The position numbers and the translations under genes were made by a program. DNA of 64,000 nt, taken from NCBI GenBank assembly GCA_002493905.1, contig DLAJ01000022.1:89905-153904 (forward strand). Direction: 5' to 3'. The notes beneath the pieces were generated by a model. The model did not search any database, was not told the origin of the DNA, and saw nothing but the letters and a program-made list of their open reading frames with translations. The stretch comes from Lachnospiraceae bacterium UBA7050. GTDB lineage: Bacteria; Bacillota; Clostridia; Lachnospirales; Lachnospiraceae. How positions within the stretch are numbered: position 1 is the first letter of the stretch; every line of letters starts with the position of its first letter. Shown here piece by piece: positions 50,370-59,309 of the stretch.

Positions 50370-52488
50370 ATTCCCCAACCGGCGCTAAAATGAAATCGTC
50401 CAGATTGCCCCAGGAACCGGAACTGCTCGTAATGTGCGCGCCTACCGTGATCGTGCCGTCCGTCGTCGTGATTTCGGCAATGCGGGGAGAACGGTAAACA
50501 GTCCAGCCGTCCACGTCGGTAGGTTCCGTGTAGGTCACACCGTCGGCAATCGCGTAAATGGACATATCCTGCGTCCGCGCGTCTCCGCCATGCAGAGTGA
50601 TCTGGAAATAGTAAGTGCCGGGAGCCAGCCCCGTGATAGTCTGTTCAACGGTAAAGTTAACATCCTGTGTGGAGTAAAAATGTAGCGAATGCGTGCCGGT
50701 CACAGCATCCGAAGATTTATCGATCACAAATACTTCATCGGTCACATCGTCAATATTTGTGATCGTCCACATGGACATATCTTCGTCTTCAAAGCTGTAA
50801 TTATCTACAAAATTTAAGTCGAGCACATGGACGCTGCATGTGACGGGGAAAGTATCTCCATCCACGGACACGGTCCCTGCTACGGTGTAATTGCCGATAC
50901 CGCCCGTAACTGCCTGCTCAACATCCGCTTCCTGCCATACAACAGGATTTTCTGCTGTGCTGCCGTCATTATAATTGACGGGCACCGTTTCCGGCAGCAG
51001 GATTTCCTCGCCGATACGGAAGGTCAGGTCTAAGGGGGGAACGGAATCTGCCTTTAACTCTGCCGCTGCACCGGTGCGCAGATAACGGAACACACTGAGG
51101 GAAGCGAGCGGGTGTCCGGTAAAGTCAAATAATGCCTGATTGTCCCAGGAGCTTCCGCCGTAATAAACACCTGCGTCATCGGGGTCATATTCCGCCGCAT
51201 AGCTGGAAGCCCATCCGGAGCCATGCGCTTCCCAGAGAGCGGACTGTTCTTCATAAGTGCTTCCGGGAACCGGAATCCATGCGGGTTCCCAATAGAAAAC
51301 GCCAATACCGGCATCTCCTGTTGCGGCAACCGCGGCAACAACATCACGGACACAGTCTGCCTGCCCCTGCACGGAAATCGAATAGGGAAGTTCACAGACA
51401 GAATCTTCGGACAGGCTGTTGCCGGAGCTGTCCCCGTTTTCCATTGTGTAAGTGTAAGAAACCTCTGCAACCATGACTTTTTTGTCATATGTCGATGCGA
51501 TCTCGCTAAGCACGGACGTCAGATTTTCAAGCGTGCCGTGCCAGTATGGGTAATAGGAACTCGCAAAAATATCATAATCGATAGAAACACCATCCAGAAT
51601 CTGTGCATATTTGAGATATTCGGTACTGTTTTCCGGATTTGTAAAATGGATTGCGATCAGTATATCCTGTCCGCGCTCTGCGGAGACTTCACGAACGGCC
51701 TGACAGCCTGACTGGAACAATTTTGTCCGTCCATCCCAATTCTTGACGCCGCTGATGCCGGTTGTCGTCTCATTTCCGATCTGGACTGCTGTTACATTGA
51801 CCCCTGCATCGAGAAGTGCGTTTAAGGATTCCTTTGTGTAGGTATAAAGGGCATCTGCCTTCTGCGCGGTATCCATATCTGCCCACGCTTTCGGAGCCAT
51901 CTGTTTCTTGGGGTCCGCCCAAAAATCAGAATAGTGGAAGTCAATTAACACTTCCATGCCATATGAGGTTGCGCGCTGGCCGATTGCGATTGCGGTATCC
52001 AAGTCATTATGTCCGCCGCCGTAGGAATTGCCCTGTGCGTCCCAAGGGTCGTTCCAGACACGGATTCGCACGGCGTTGACACCGTTTTCCTTGAGCGTGC
52101 GGAAAATATCCTGCTCCTCACCGTCCTCATTATAATAAACAACGCCGCTTTCCTCCTCGGCAATAACGGATGAGACGTCTACGCCGAACCAGAAATCATC
52201 GGCGAGATTGTCCACCTTTTCAACGAAGATTTCCGAAGGGCGGTCGAGCGGTGTGACATCGCTGTAATCGGGAAGCTGGACGGCCGGACCATTTGCGGCA
52301 GAACCGCCTCCTTCAGAACCGTTCCCGTCTTCCGCTTCATTTCCGGTGCTGTCCACGCTGCCTGAACCGGATTCGTTTGAATCGGACGGGTTTCCCGCCG
52401 TTCCGGCATCTTTGCCGCATCCGCCGGTCAGGAGAACTGCGGTAAGCAGGCATGCAATCCATTTGGAACTGAATTTTTTGTGTCTCAT
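50368..52488 (-). CDS. Arabinogalactan endo-beta-1,4-galactanase (GH53) lipoprotein with CBM
   Basis: A 706-residue lipoprotein; ATG 52486-52488 has GGAGG eight bases upstream. Lipobox LTGGC near 22 and a Ser/Gly/Glu-rich linker to about 65. The GH53 catalytic domain (about 80-460) opens FWFGVDVSSV, followed by NAVRIRVWNDPW, LIDFHYSDFW and QIGNE near 238 (acid/base), then MVAEVSYT near 342 (nucleophile). An Ig-like Big_4-type domain (about 480-560) and a C-terminal CBM61-like beta-sandwich (NYSFEDEDMSMWTI...DDFILAP) follow. It would cut beta-1,4-galactan side chains of pectin at the surface, releasing oligomers for the GH42 enzyme encoded 37 bp upstream. Confidence 0.92.
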   Translation of the reverse strand: MRHKKFSSKWIACLLTAVLLTGGCGKDAGTAGNPSDSNESGSGSVDSTGNEAEDGNGSEGGGSAANGPAVQLPDYSDVTPLDRPSEIFVEKVDNLADDFWFGVDVSSVIAEEESGVVYYNEDGEEQDIFRTLKENGVNAVRIRVWNDPWDAQGNSYGGGHNDLDTAIAIGQRATSYGMEVLIDFHYSDFWADPKKQMAPKAWADMDTAQKADALYTYTKESLNALLDAGVNVTAVQIGNETTTGISGVKNWDGRTKLFQSGCQAVREVSAERGQDILIAIHFTNPENSTEYLKYAQILDGVSIDYDIFASSYYPYWHGTLENLTSVLSEIASTYDKKVMVAEVSYTYTMENGDSSGNSLSEDSVCELPYSISVQGQADCVRDVVAAVAATGDAGIGVFYWEPAWIPVPGSTYEEQSALWEAHGSGWASSYAAEYDPDDAGVYYGGSSWDNQALFDFTGHPLASLSVFRYLRTGAAAELKADSVPPLDLTFRIGEEILLPETVPVNYNDGSTAENPVVWQEADVEQAVTGGIGNYTVAGTVSVDGDTFPVTCSVHVLDLNFVDNYSFEDEDMSMWTITNIDDVTDEVFVIDKSSDAVTGTHSLHFYSTQDVNFTVEQTITGLAPGTYYFQITLHGGDARTQDMSIYAIADGVTYTEPTDVDGWTVYRSPRIAEITTTDGTITVGAHITSSSGSWGNLDDFILAPVGE

Positions 52489-52524
52489 AACAAAATCCTC
52501 CCATTTTTTTGTTTGCTGCATATT

Positions 52525-54564
52525 TTATGCGTCCGCACTTTCCAAGATCACAACATCCCACGGCGCGAGAACAAGCTCAGTGCCGTCCGTTACGGTACGG
52601 TCCGTCAGCAGCGCATGTGCGTCCGTTCCGCGGTGGTGATAAGAAATCGGTGCGTCCGAATAGTTGAACAGGTAAGTGATGCGGTTTCCGGCATCGTTGC
52701 GCCCACATTTGCGGATTAACGGGAAGTGCAGAGTTTCTGTATCAAAGCCGCGGGCCGCCATAAGACTGGAAAGCAGCTTTTCCAGGATTTCTTCGTCGAA
52801 ATAACAACCGATATAGACTGCCGTGCCTTTGCCGAAGCGGTTTCTCGTAATGGCGGCGCATTCTCCCCAGTGGGCAGTCTCATAAGAAGCAAGCGTCTCT
52901 GCTCCGGCCGGTTCCAAAAGCTCCATCCATTCCTGAACGGAAACAGGTACATCCGCATGAATGGCCGGGTCCGTGAACGCGGGATCATGAAATGTCATGA
53001 TTTCCCTTGTCGGTATCGTAAAGCGGTCATAGGTCATGCCGAATACGTCCGTCAAGCCGTGCGGCTGATCGTCATGAAAGACTTTCAGGTATTCATCGCT
53101 GAAAAAGGACTTAAACGTGGCTACGAGCTGACCGCCGCGCTCCGTAAACTGACGCAGCGCCGGAATTGTCTCTGCACGCACTGAATAGAGCGCGGGAACA
53201 AAGATCGTGTCGTAGGATTCGGTAAGGCCCGGCAGAAGGAGGTCCTTTTCATAAATAATATCCGTTTCAATATTCATGCGGTAGAGCGCATCGTAGAGCC
53301 AGCGGAACACTTCGTTGTACTGCAGGGACGGACTGACTGGGAATTCCGAAAGCCCTGTCAGTGCTTCGTGGCTGAGCAGGAAAGCAGCGCGGTTTTCTTT
53401 TTGCAGATTCTTTAATTTATCTCCGATCAGGGTAAATTCGCTTCCGATTCTGCATACTTCTTCATAGACTGCGCCGCGTTTTAAGTTATGGCTGAGCACG
53501 CCCTTCCAGTATGTCTCGATTGCGTTGTGGATGGAGTGCCAGTGCCAGTACATAACGGAATTGGAGCCGCAGGCAAGATGGCTGTATGCCTGAAGCCTGA
53601 GCTGTCCTGAGTAGGGCAGCCAGCCCGGATTTCCCTGTGCCTCTGTTTCCAGTACGAGATAATTGCTCTTTTTGAGGCTGCGCCCGATCGCGCCGCCCAT
53701 ACTGATAGAGGCGCCGTCCAATTCCGCAGCGCTTTTGTGGTAGATGTCAACACCGGCGACTGTCAGCGCTTCCGCAGCGGACCGCTGGTCAATATCGGGC
53801 TGAAGCCCGTAAGAGCAGCCGCGCCAGTCAAAATCAAAATTCTGTGTGACAAACTGGTCGGGACGGCGGTATTCCTCCACGATTGCAGCCTGCCATTTTA
53901 AGAAATCGGCGGCGAGCTTCCGCTGGAATTTGCGGAACTCTGCATCAAAGCTTCCGTTGATGGTGCCGGTCACATCCGGCAGGTCTTCCCATGAGCCGAC
54001 ATAGTTGCTCCAGTAATGAAAACCGAAATGATCGTTTAAGGCATCCAGATCGCCGTGGAATTGTTCTTTCAGATAATCGGCAAACATGACCTGCACGCGG
54101 GGACCGCGCGTGTCATATGCTTTTGTTTCGTTGTCAAGCTGAAAGCCGATGACGTGCTTTACACCCTGAATGTGGGAAAGCATGTGCCGGATCATGCGCT
54201 CAGCATGGCGCAGGTAATCAGGGCTTGTGATATCCATGTTCTGACGTCTGCCGTAAATTTCTTTGCCGGCGCGTGTGACGGCAAGAATGTCGGGATAGCG
54301 GGCCGCCATCCACGCGGGAATCGCATAGGTCGGCGTGCCGATGATGACATCAATGCCTTCCGCCGCAGACGCATCGAGCATGCGGTTAAGATGCGTAAAA
54401 TCAAAAACGCCGTCATGCGGCTCCATGGTCGCCCATGTGGACTCCGCAATGCGGATGACGTTCATGCCTGCCTCGCGCAGCATGCGCATATCCTCACGGA
54501 TGCGGTCGCAGGGCATGTATTCGTCATAATAAGCGGCTCCGTAATAAATCTTTTCTGTTTTCAT
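52525..54564 (-). CDS. GH42 beta-galactosidase
   Basis: 679 residues, no signal peptide, so cytoplasmic. ATG 54562-54564 follows GAAAGGAGCTGGCAT. A TIM-barrel with YYGAAYYDEYMP at the start, GFQLDNETK near 141-149 (acid/base Glu) and LVLETEAQGNPGW near 305-317 (nucleophile Glu). A trimerisation domain and a small C-terminal beta domain follow. It would hydrolyse galacto-oligosaccharides imported after GH53 action. It is first in a two-gene operon with the GH53 gene and divergent from a LacI regulator. Confidence 0.94.
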   Translation of the reverse strand: MKTEKIYYGAAYYDEYMPCDRIREDMRMLREAGMNVIRIAESTWATMEPHDGVFDFTHLNRMLDASAAEGIDVIIGTPTYAIPAWMAARYPDILAVTRAGKEIYGRRQNMDITSPDYLRHAERMIRHMLSHIQGVKHVIGFQLDNETKAYDTRGPRVQVMFADYLKEQFHGDLDALNDHFGFHYWSNYVGSWEDLPDVTGTINGSFDAEFRKFQRKLAADFLKWQAAIVEEYRRPDQFVTQNFDFDWRGCSYGLQPDIDQRSAAEALTVAGVDIYHKSAAELDGASISMGGAIGRSLKKSNYLVLETEAQGNPGWLPYSGQLRLQAYSHLACGSNSVMYWHWHSIHNAIETYWKGVLSHNLKRGAVYEEVCRIGSEFTLIGDKLKNLQKENRAAFLLSHEALTGLSEFPVSPSLQYNEVFRWLYDALYRMNIETDIIYEKDLLLPGLTESYDTIFVPALYSVRAETIPALRQFTERGGQLVATFKSFFSDEYLKVFHDDQPHGLTDVFGMTYDRFTIPTREIMTFHDPAFTDPAIHADVPVSVQEWMELLEPAGAETLASYETAHWGECAAITRNRFGKGTAVYIGCYFDEEILEKLLSSLMAARGFDTETLHFPLIRKCGRNDAGNRITYLFNYSDAPISYHHRGTDAHALLTDRTVTDGTELVLAPWDVVILESADA

Positions 54565-54872
54565 ATGCCAGCTCCTTTCTGTCGGGGGACGCAATAAGGA
54601 TCGTCTCCTGCTTTGATTTTTAACAATGATACCGATGTTCCATTATGTCCGACAAACCATATTGACGTTAAAAAAGAACATTGCTATCATAAAGGAAAAT
54701 GTATCATATTAGGATTACCAATCGGTGAAATTGTATCAGTTATGGGAAAAAATATAGGTGGAAAATCACAAAACAGGTTGAACAACCGATTGCGCAATTT
54801 GTATTATACCATACTGTATCTGAAAAGAAAATGTACGGAATAGACAAATTCGGACAGTGCCGGAGGTACAAA
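54565..54872. other. Divergent control region, GH42 operon / LacI gene
   Basis: This 308-bp region contains a plus-strand promoter candidate TTGACG-17-TATCAT (54662-54690) for the LacI gene and a 10-bp perfect palindrome ATTGCGCAAT (54789-54798), a size and symmetry fitting a LacI-family operator. Partly repeated motifs AATCGGTGAAATTGTAT and CGATTGCGCAATTTGTAT suggest a second, weaker site near 54720. The GH42 ribosome binding site is at its left edge. No gene is supported. Confidence 0.45.
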
Positions 54873-55937
54873 ATGACGATGGATGAGGGGACGAGGAGAG
54901 AAAAAAATTCAACCCGGGAGAAAGCGCAGCAGGAAGAGACGGCGATAAAAAAGATGACAATCGCCGACGTGGCGGAGGCGCTGGGCGTTTCCAAAACGAC
55001 GGTGTCCCGCGTGATCTCAGGCAAGGGACGCATCGGAAGCGAGACAAAAAAGCGCGTGCTGCGTTACATTGAGGAGCATGATTACAAACCGAATGTGATC
55101 GCGAAGGGGCTTGCCCAGAACAAAACGTTTAATATCGGACTGATTATGCCTGGGAACCATAATTTTGTGGATTCTTCTTTTTTTCAGAAATGCATGCTTG
55201 GCATCAGCGAGGCGGCTGCGGCTGCGGATTATGACATGATCGTGTCCATGATCCGTGACGATGACTTAACGCAGCTGGAACGCCTTGTACAGAACCATAA
55301 GGTGGATGGAATCATCTTAAGCCGGACGCTTGTGGAGGACGCGCCGGCGGCATACTTAAAGCAGCATCATGTACCGTTTGTGGTGATCGGAACAACGCCC
55401 AGTCAGGACGTCATACAGATCGACCACGATCACCGGGAGGCGTGCAGGGAACTGACCTCCATTCTGCTGCTAAAAGGGCTGCGCAGGGTTGCGCTGATCG
55501 GAGGAAGCCGCGGACTTGTCATTACTCATACCCGTCTGCGGGGATATCTGGACGCGTTGGAGGCACAGGGCGTTCCTGCGGATTCTTCGCTGATCAGTCT
55601 GGATGCGGACAACGAGCCGATGTTGGAACGGATGGTGGGAGAGTTCGTGAAAAAGGGCGCTGAATGCATTTTGTGCATGGATGATTCCATCTGCAGTAAA
55701 GTGCTCAAGGTATTGAAAAAGAGCCGTATCAGCGTGCCGGAGGATATGCGGGTGGCATCCTTTTACAACAGTCCGCTTCTGGAGAACAATCTCCCCGCTG
55801 TGACGTCGCTTCATTTTGACGCGGCCGCGCTTGGCACGGTCACATGCAGGACGCTGCTCGATCTGCTTGACGGCAGGGATGTGCCGGGCCGGACGCTGCT
55901 TCGTTACGAGGTGGTGTTAAAAGAATCCACGAAATAA
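54873..55937 (+). CDS. LacI family transcriptional regulator
   Basis: 354 residues; ATG 54873 has GGAGG six bases upstream. After a charged N-terminal extension of about 25 residues comes the LacI headpiece (MTIADVAEALGVSKTTVSRV, then SGKGRIGSETKKRV). The periplasmic-binding-protein-like sensor domain follows (FNIGLIMPG, VDGIILSRT, IDHDHREACRELT, MRVASFYNSPLLE). It probably represses the divergent GH42-GH53 operon and is relieved by a galactose-containing oligosaccharide; this is inferred from position. The N-terminal extension is unusual. Confidence 0.93.
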   Translation: MTMDEGTRREKNSTREKAQQEETAIKKMTIADVAEALGVSKTTVSRVISGKGRIGSETKKRVLRYIEEHDYKPNVIAKGLAQNKTFNIGLIMPGNHNFVDSSFFQKCMLGISEAAAAADYDMIVSMIRDDDLTQLERLVQNHKVDGIILSRTLVEDAPAAYLKQHHVPFVVIGTTPSQDVIQIDHDHREACRELTSILLLKGLRRVALIGGSRGLVITHTRLRGYLDALEAQGVPADSSLISLDADNEPMLERMVGEFVKKGAECILCMDDSICSKVLKVLKKSRISVPEDMRVASFYNSPLLENNLPAVTSLHFDAAALGTVTCRTLLDLLDGRDVPGRTLLRYEVVLKESTK

Positions 55938-55956
55938 TCTGCGCAGGATGTCCGTC

Positions 55957-55991
55957 AAAATCAACCTATGGTTGATTTTGGCACTTTTTTT
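55957..55991 (+). terminator. Terminator of the LacI gene
   Basis: A perfect 10-bp stem AAAATCAACC / GGTTGATTTT with loop TAT, then GGCAC and seven T. Confidence 0.8.
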
Positions 55992-56092
55992 ATAAGCATG
56001 CTTACCGTTGCTTTTTCTGCTAAAGTCCCGTTATTATGAAAGGGAACAAAACAGGAACCTGAAAACAGACGATGGATTAAGGGGGTAACGGA

Positions 56093-56851
56093 ATGTTTAC
56101 ACAAGTTGCTTTTGGAAACAGGCTGAGGGAGTTTCGAAAACGCGCAGGGCTGACTCAGAAAGAGGCGGGGATGAAGATTGCGGTATCGGAGCAGGCGATT
56201 TCAAAGTGGGAGAATGGGGACTGCCTGCCGGACGTGTATCATTTGAAACTGCTTGCACAGATGCTTCATGTCTCAACAGACTGCCTGTTGGATACAGAAA
56301 ATGAAAGTGACGAAAGGGTTGTCGAAACAATCAGGGTCGGCGGAGCGGTATTTGAGATTGTGGAAAAGTCCGAGGTCATCCTTGCAGGGAAGATTTTATA
56401 TGCAAAGGATTATCCGGATATATCTCAGTTTTACGACGCAATTGATGCGGTATCGGAAGACAGCGGGGCGCCGGACCTTTCATCCCTGCGCGACATGGTG
56501 CTCCCAGTGAGGGACATTCAGTTAAGCATAAACTTCTGGCGCGGCGAAGAGTCCCGGGCCTATGGCTTCGTCCGTGAAGTCGGCACGGATTGTCAGCCTC
56601 AGGGGATGGATGTATATAAAAATCCGGCGTCCTTATATATACGCGCATATACAGATCAATATACGGCACAGCTTATGACAAGAGAGGAATGCGGAACATG
56701 GGAGCTGTTTGCATATATCAGAGATTATTTTATGCCTGCCCACGGATTCAGAATGGCAGAAAACGGCGCACAGGAACTGGAGATATTTGACACATCCGTG
56801 CACCGGTCCGGTTATGCCTATATGCCGGTTGTGCGCGTGTCATGTCAATAA
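56093..56851 (+). CDS. XRE regulator with GyrI-like effector domain
   Basis: 252 residues. The N-terminal XRE helix-turn-helix is at about 8-65 (LREFRKRAGLTQKEAG, VSEQAISKWENGDCLPD). Residues about 78-250 form a GyrI/AraC-effector-like SRPBCC-type domain (IVEKSEVILAGK, EECGTWELFAYIRDYF, LEIFDTSV) that usually binds small hydrophobic ligands. AGGGGGTAACGGA precedes ATG. It is followed closely by an unknown gene. It may be a one-component sensor for a drug or metabolite. Confidence 0.88.
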   Translation: MFTQVAFGNRLREFRKRAGLTQKEAGMKIAVSEQAISKWENGDCLPDVYHLKLLAQMLHVSTDCLLDTENESDERVVETIRVGGAVFEIVEKSEVILAGKILYAKDYPDISQFYDAIDAVSEDSGAPDLSSLRDMVLPVRDIQLSINFWRGEESRAYGFVREVGTDCQPQGMDVYKNPASLYIRAYTDQYTAQLMTREECGTWELFAYIRDYFMPAHGFRMAENGAQELEIFDTSVHRSGYAYMPVVRVSCQ

Positions 56852-56893
56852 AACTGTTTGGCCGCCCGGCTTGCACAAAGGAGGAACGTGTAT

Positions 56894-57685
56894 TTGGAAA
56901 CCTATCGAATGCTTATGGAGATGAACAGAAAGGAAGTATTGGGAGAAACAATAACGGACGTGGAATATGAGGAAGCGGCAGCCCTTTTTCTTAAAGGGAC
57001 ATGCGCAAGGAGTGATATTCTGAAGTATAAAAAGTGCATGGGAGTGAGTCCGGAGACGGATCATTTATATCCGGATTACTATATTCCGCCGTATAACGGG
57101 AGTCGGAAACTCCGGCTGATTCAGGGGTATCTGCCGAAAACGAATCTCCTGTACGCAAATCATTATGAGTTGGAGATCATCAGATTTCTATGTAAGGCTG
57201 CCCCGGAAAATGAGAAGGTGAAAGAGATGATAAGCCATACCTTACAAAGACTGAGGCATACCTGTTTTGGAAATTTCTGTGCACAGGGTGAGTGTCTGGC
57301 AGCAGGAATCAGCGTGTTAAGACTGCTCGCGGCGGCGCAGCCGGACGATTCAGAGTGGATAGATAAATTATGGAATCCTTTAGGTGCTATTTTCCTTTCT
57401 TTTGAAAACAGAAAGGCATCGGTTCAGAAAGGAATACCGGTAACTTATTTCCTGATGGTATTAACGGATATTGATCATGAGAAAGCAAGAGCGCTGCTGT
57501 CGCAAAAAAAGGAGTGGCTGTCTTATCTGTTGGTAAGAGGGAAGCGTATGACAGGGAGATTGACGGGGAATCAGGATTCAGAAGGGGATACCTTCCGCAT
57601 AATGGAAGAATCTATTATCAGAAATACGATCGGTATTTTGCCGGACGGTCAGGAGATACTTGGACAGGGCATGGCTTTGTCATAG
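56894..57685 (+). CDS. Conserved hypothetical protein after the XRE gene
   Basis: About 263 residues from TTG 56894, chosen because AAAGGAGG lies nine bases upstream; GTG 56888 and ATG 56909 are alternatives. The protein is soluble and mostly helical. Visible motifs are ETYRMLMEMNRKEVLGE, YPDYYIPPYNG, LYANHYELEIIRFL and HTCFGNFCAQGECLAAG with three closely spaced Cys. I do not recognise the family, though the pattern looks conserved rather than random. It forms a probable operon with the XRE/GyrI-like gene. Confidence 0.75.
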   Translation: METYRMLMEMNRKEVLGETITDVEYEEAAALFLKGTCARSDILKYKKCMGVSPETDHLYPDYYIPPYNGSRKLRLIQGYLPKTNLLYANHYELEIIRFLCKAAPENEKVKEMISHTLQRLRHTCFGNFCAQGECLAAGISVLRLLAAAQPDDSEWIDKLWNPLGAIFLSFENRKASVQKGIPVTYFLMVLTDIDHEKARALLSQKKEWLSYLLVRGKRMTGRLTGNQDSEGDTFRIMEESIIRNTIGILPDGQEILGQGMALS

Positions 57686-57694
57686 CCGGCGTAT

Positions 57695-57724
57695 GCCGGA
57701 TTCCGCTATAGGAATCCGGCTTTT
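57695..57724 (+). terminator. Terminator after 56894 gene
   Basis: A perfect 10-bp stem GCCGGATTCC / GGAATCCGGC with loop GCTATA, then TTTT. Confidence 0.8.
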
Positions 57725-57755
57725 GCCGTGCGCCTGACGGCGCGCGTTTCCCCTT

Positions 57756-59084
57756 TTACAGCCGGCGGCGTCTGTCTACGCCAAATTTATGGTAGTATGC
57801 GGCTTTGTCTTGATACATTTTCTTTTCTGCCTCTGTGATGAGTCTTTCCACACCGCTTGAACCGTCTTTTTCCCACATGCTCCCTAACGCCATGTGAATG
57901 GACTTGTCCTGCAGGTCCTCCTTTAGCTGTGAAACGCGCTGATCTAAATCCGCCTCTTCAATTTCTGCACAGATTGCTAACAATTCGTCGCCGCCGATGC
58001 GGAAGAGGCCATATTTGCCGAAATCCTTTTTGAGGCAGTCACAGGCATCGACGATCAGCTTGTCACCTGCCGCGTGGCCTTTCTGGTCGTTGACCTGCTT
58101 TAAGCCTGTCACATCACAATAAACGATTCCAAGGCTCTGTCCGCTTTGCAGACTGTCAATATATTCATTCATGGCGTACCGGTTCCCGATCTGGGTCAGC
58201 TGGTCGCTGTGGCTCATCTCCTTTAACTTTCGGATGAGGTTGCGCCGTTTCAGGGAAGAGATAATAAAATGCGCCATAATCTGAAGCATGTCGGAGGCAT
58301 AGTCCAGTGATCTTTCGGATGGATTATCGATTCCATAAAAGCCGATGGTCTCCCCTTTATCGTATAGAGGTATGACGATCAGCGAGCGGATATTCTGCCG
58401 CTTCAGATTTTCGTATTGCAGCGGGTCGCTCTCGCGGATATCCTCTAATTCTTCGATTACGATATGCCTGCCGACCTGAAAGTTCTGATACCAGTTGGCG
58501 CATACCTCAGGCGGAACATTCTGCAGATTGTCTTTTTCAGGGGTAACGCCGTCCGCCACCCACTCGTAGGTATTATCGTCGCCGCCGTTTTCATTCCGCT
58601 CAAAGATATAGGCCCTTTCGCTGCACAGCGCCTTCCCCACGTACTCCAGCAAAACATCCAGCGTCTGGGAAGGAGTCTCCTGCTGCAGGGCAATACGGAC
58701 GCCGTTATTGATTCTCGCCTCCAGATTCATCGTTCTGTTCCACTGTTCCTGATTGCCGGCGTCAAAGGCAAACTCCACGTGATATCTCTTTCCGTCTTCT
58801 TCCACCATTGTGCCTTTGAGCATGACCTCACGCTGAAGAACGGGATTGTAATACCACCATTCCTTGAAATGTCCCGGCCTTAACTCAGAATTGCTGCACA
58901 TAGAGCAGGGAGCGGAACAGCGCTGAAGAATCTCATAGCATTTTTTTGAAGCAATTTCGTCAAGGGAGTGAAAGCCATATGTCTGAAGAGCTTTTTTGTT
59001 CATGTAAACCAGATCATGGCTATCCATGTCCGTAACATAGACGAGCTCCTCCATTGTGTCAAAGAACTCCCATATTTTACTCAT
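57756..59084 (-). CDS. PAS-GAF-GGDEF diguanylate cyclase
   Basis: 442 residues; ATG 59082-59084 has GAGGAGG nine bases upstream. A PAS domain (about 5-115) contains CYEILQRCSAPCSMCSN, a cluster of four Cys that could bind a metal or sense redox. A GAF domain runs about 130-290. The C-terminal GGDEF domain (about 300-440) has DQLTQIGNRYAM and RIGGDELLAI near 365, i.e. GGDEL. The domain would make the second messenger c-di-GMP from GTP; the F-to-L change occurs in some active enzymes. I saw no RxxD inhibitory site. Cytoplasmic, divergent from a GHKL sensor kinase. Confidence 0.92.
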   Translation of the reverse strand: MSKIWEFFDTMEELVYVTDMDSHDLVYMNKKALQTYGFHSLDEIASKKCYEILQRCSAPCSMCSNSELRPGHFKEWWYYNPVLQREVMLKGTMVEEDGKRYHVEFAFDAGNQEQWNRTMNLEARINNGVRIALQQETPSQTLDVLLEYVGKALCSERAYIFERNENGGDDNTYEWVADGVTPEKDNLQNVPPEVCANWYQNFQVGRHIVIEELEDIRESDPLQYENLKRQNIRSLIVIPLYDKGETIGFYGIDNPSERSLDYASDMLQIMAHFIISSLKRRNLIRKLKEMSHSDQLTQIGNRYAMNEYIDSLQSGQSLGIVYCDVTGLKQVNDQKGHAAGDKLIVDACDCLKKDFGKYGLFRIGGDELLAICAEIEEADLDQRVSQLKEDLQDKSIHMALGSMWEKDGSSGVERLITEAEKKMYQDKAAYYHKFGVDRRRRL

Positions 59085-59208
59085 AACCGTAGTCCTCCTC
59101 AAAGTAAAAAACTGTAAGACATTGATATTATATATCATATTTATAGCGCGCTGTTCCAAATTTGGCGCGAAAAGTAAAAATATGGCGTGGATTGCAATTC
59201 TGCATACA

Positions 59209-59237
59209 TTTACATCTTAAAGACAAGATGATAGAAT
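59209..59237 (+). promoter_or_regulatory. Promoter for the GHKL/LytTR pair
   Basis: TTTACA (59209-59214), a 17-bp spacer and TAGAAT (59232-59237), 73 bp before the kinase start. TTTGGCGCG and TATGGCGTG, 20 bp apart just upstream, might be direct repeats bound by a regulator. Confidence 0.5.
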
Positions 59238-59309
59238 AGCAGTAAAATAGCAAAAATACAAGAGAAAAACATGGAATCCATAAAACAAATAAACAGGAAG
59301 AAATGATCA

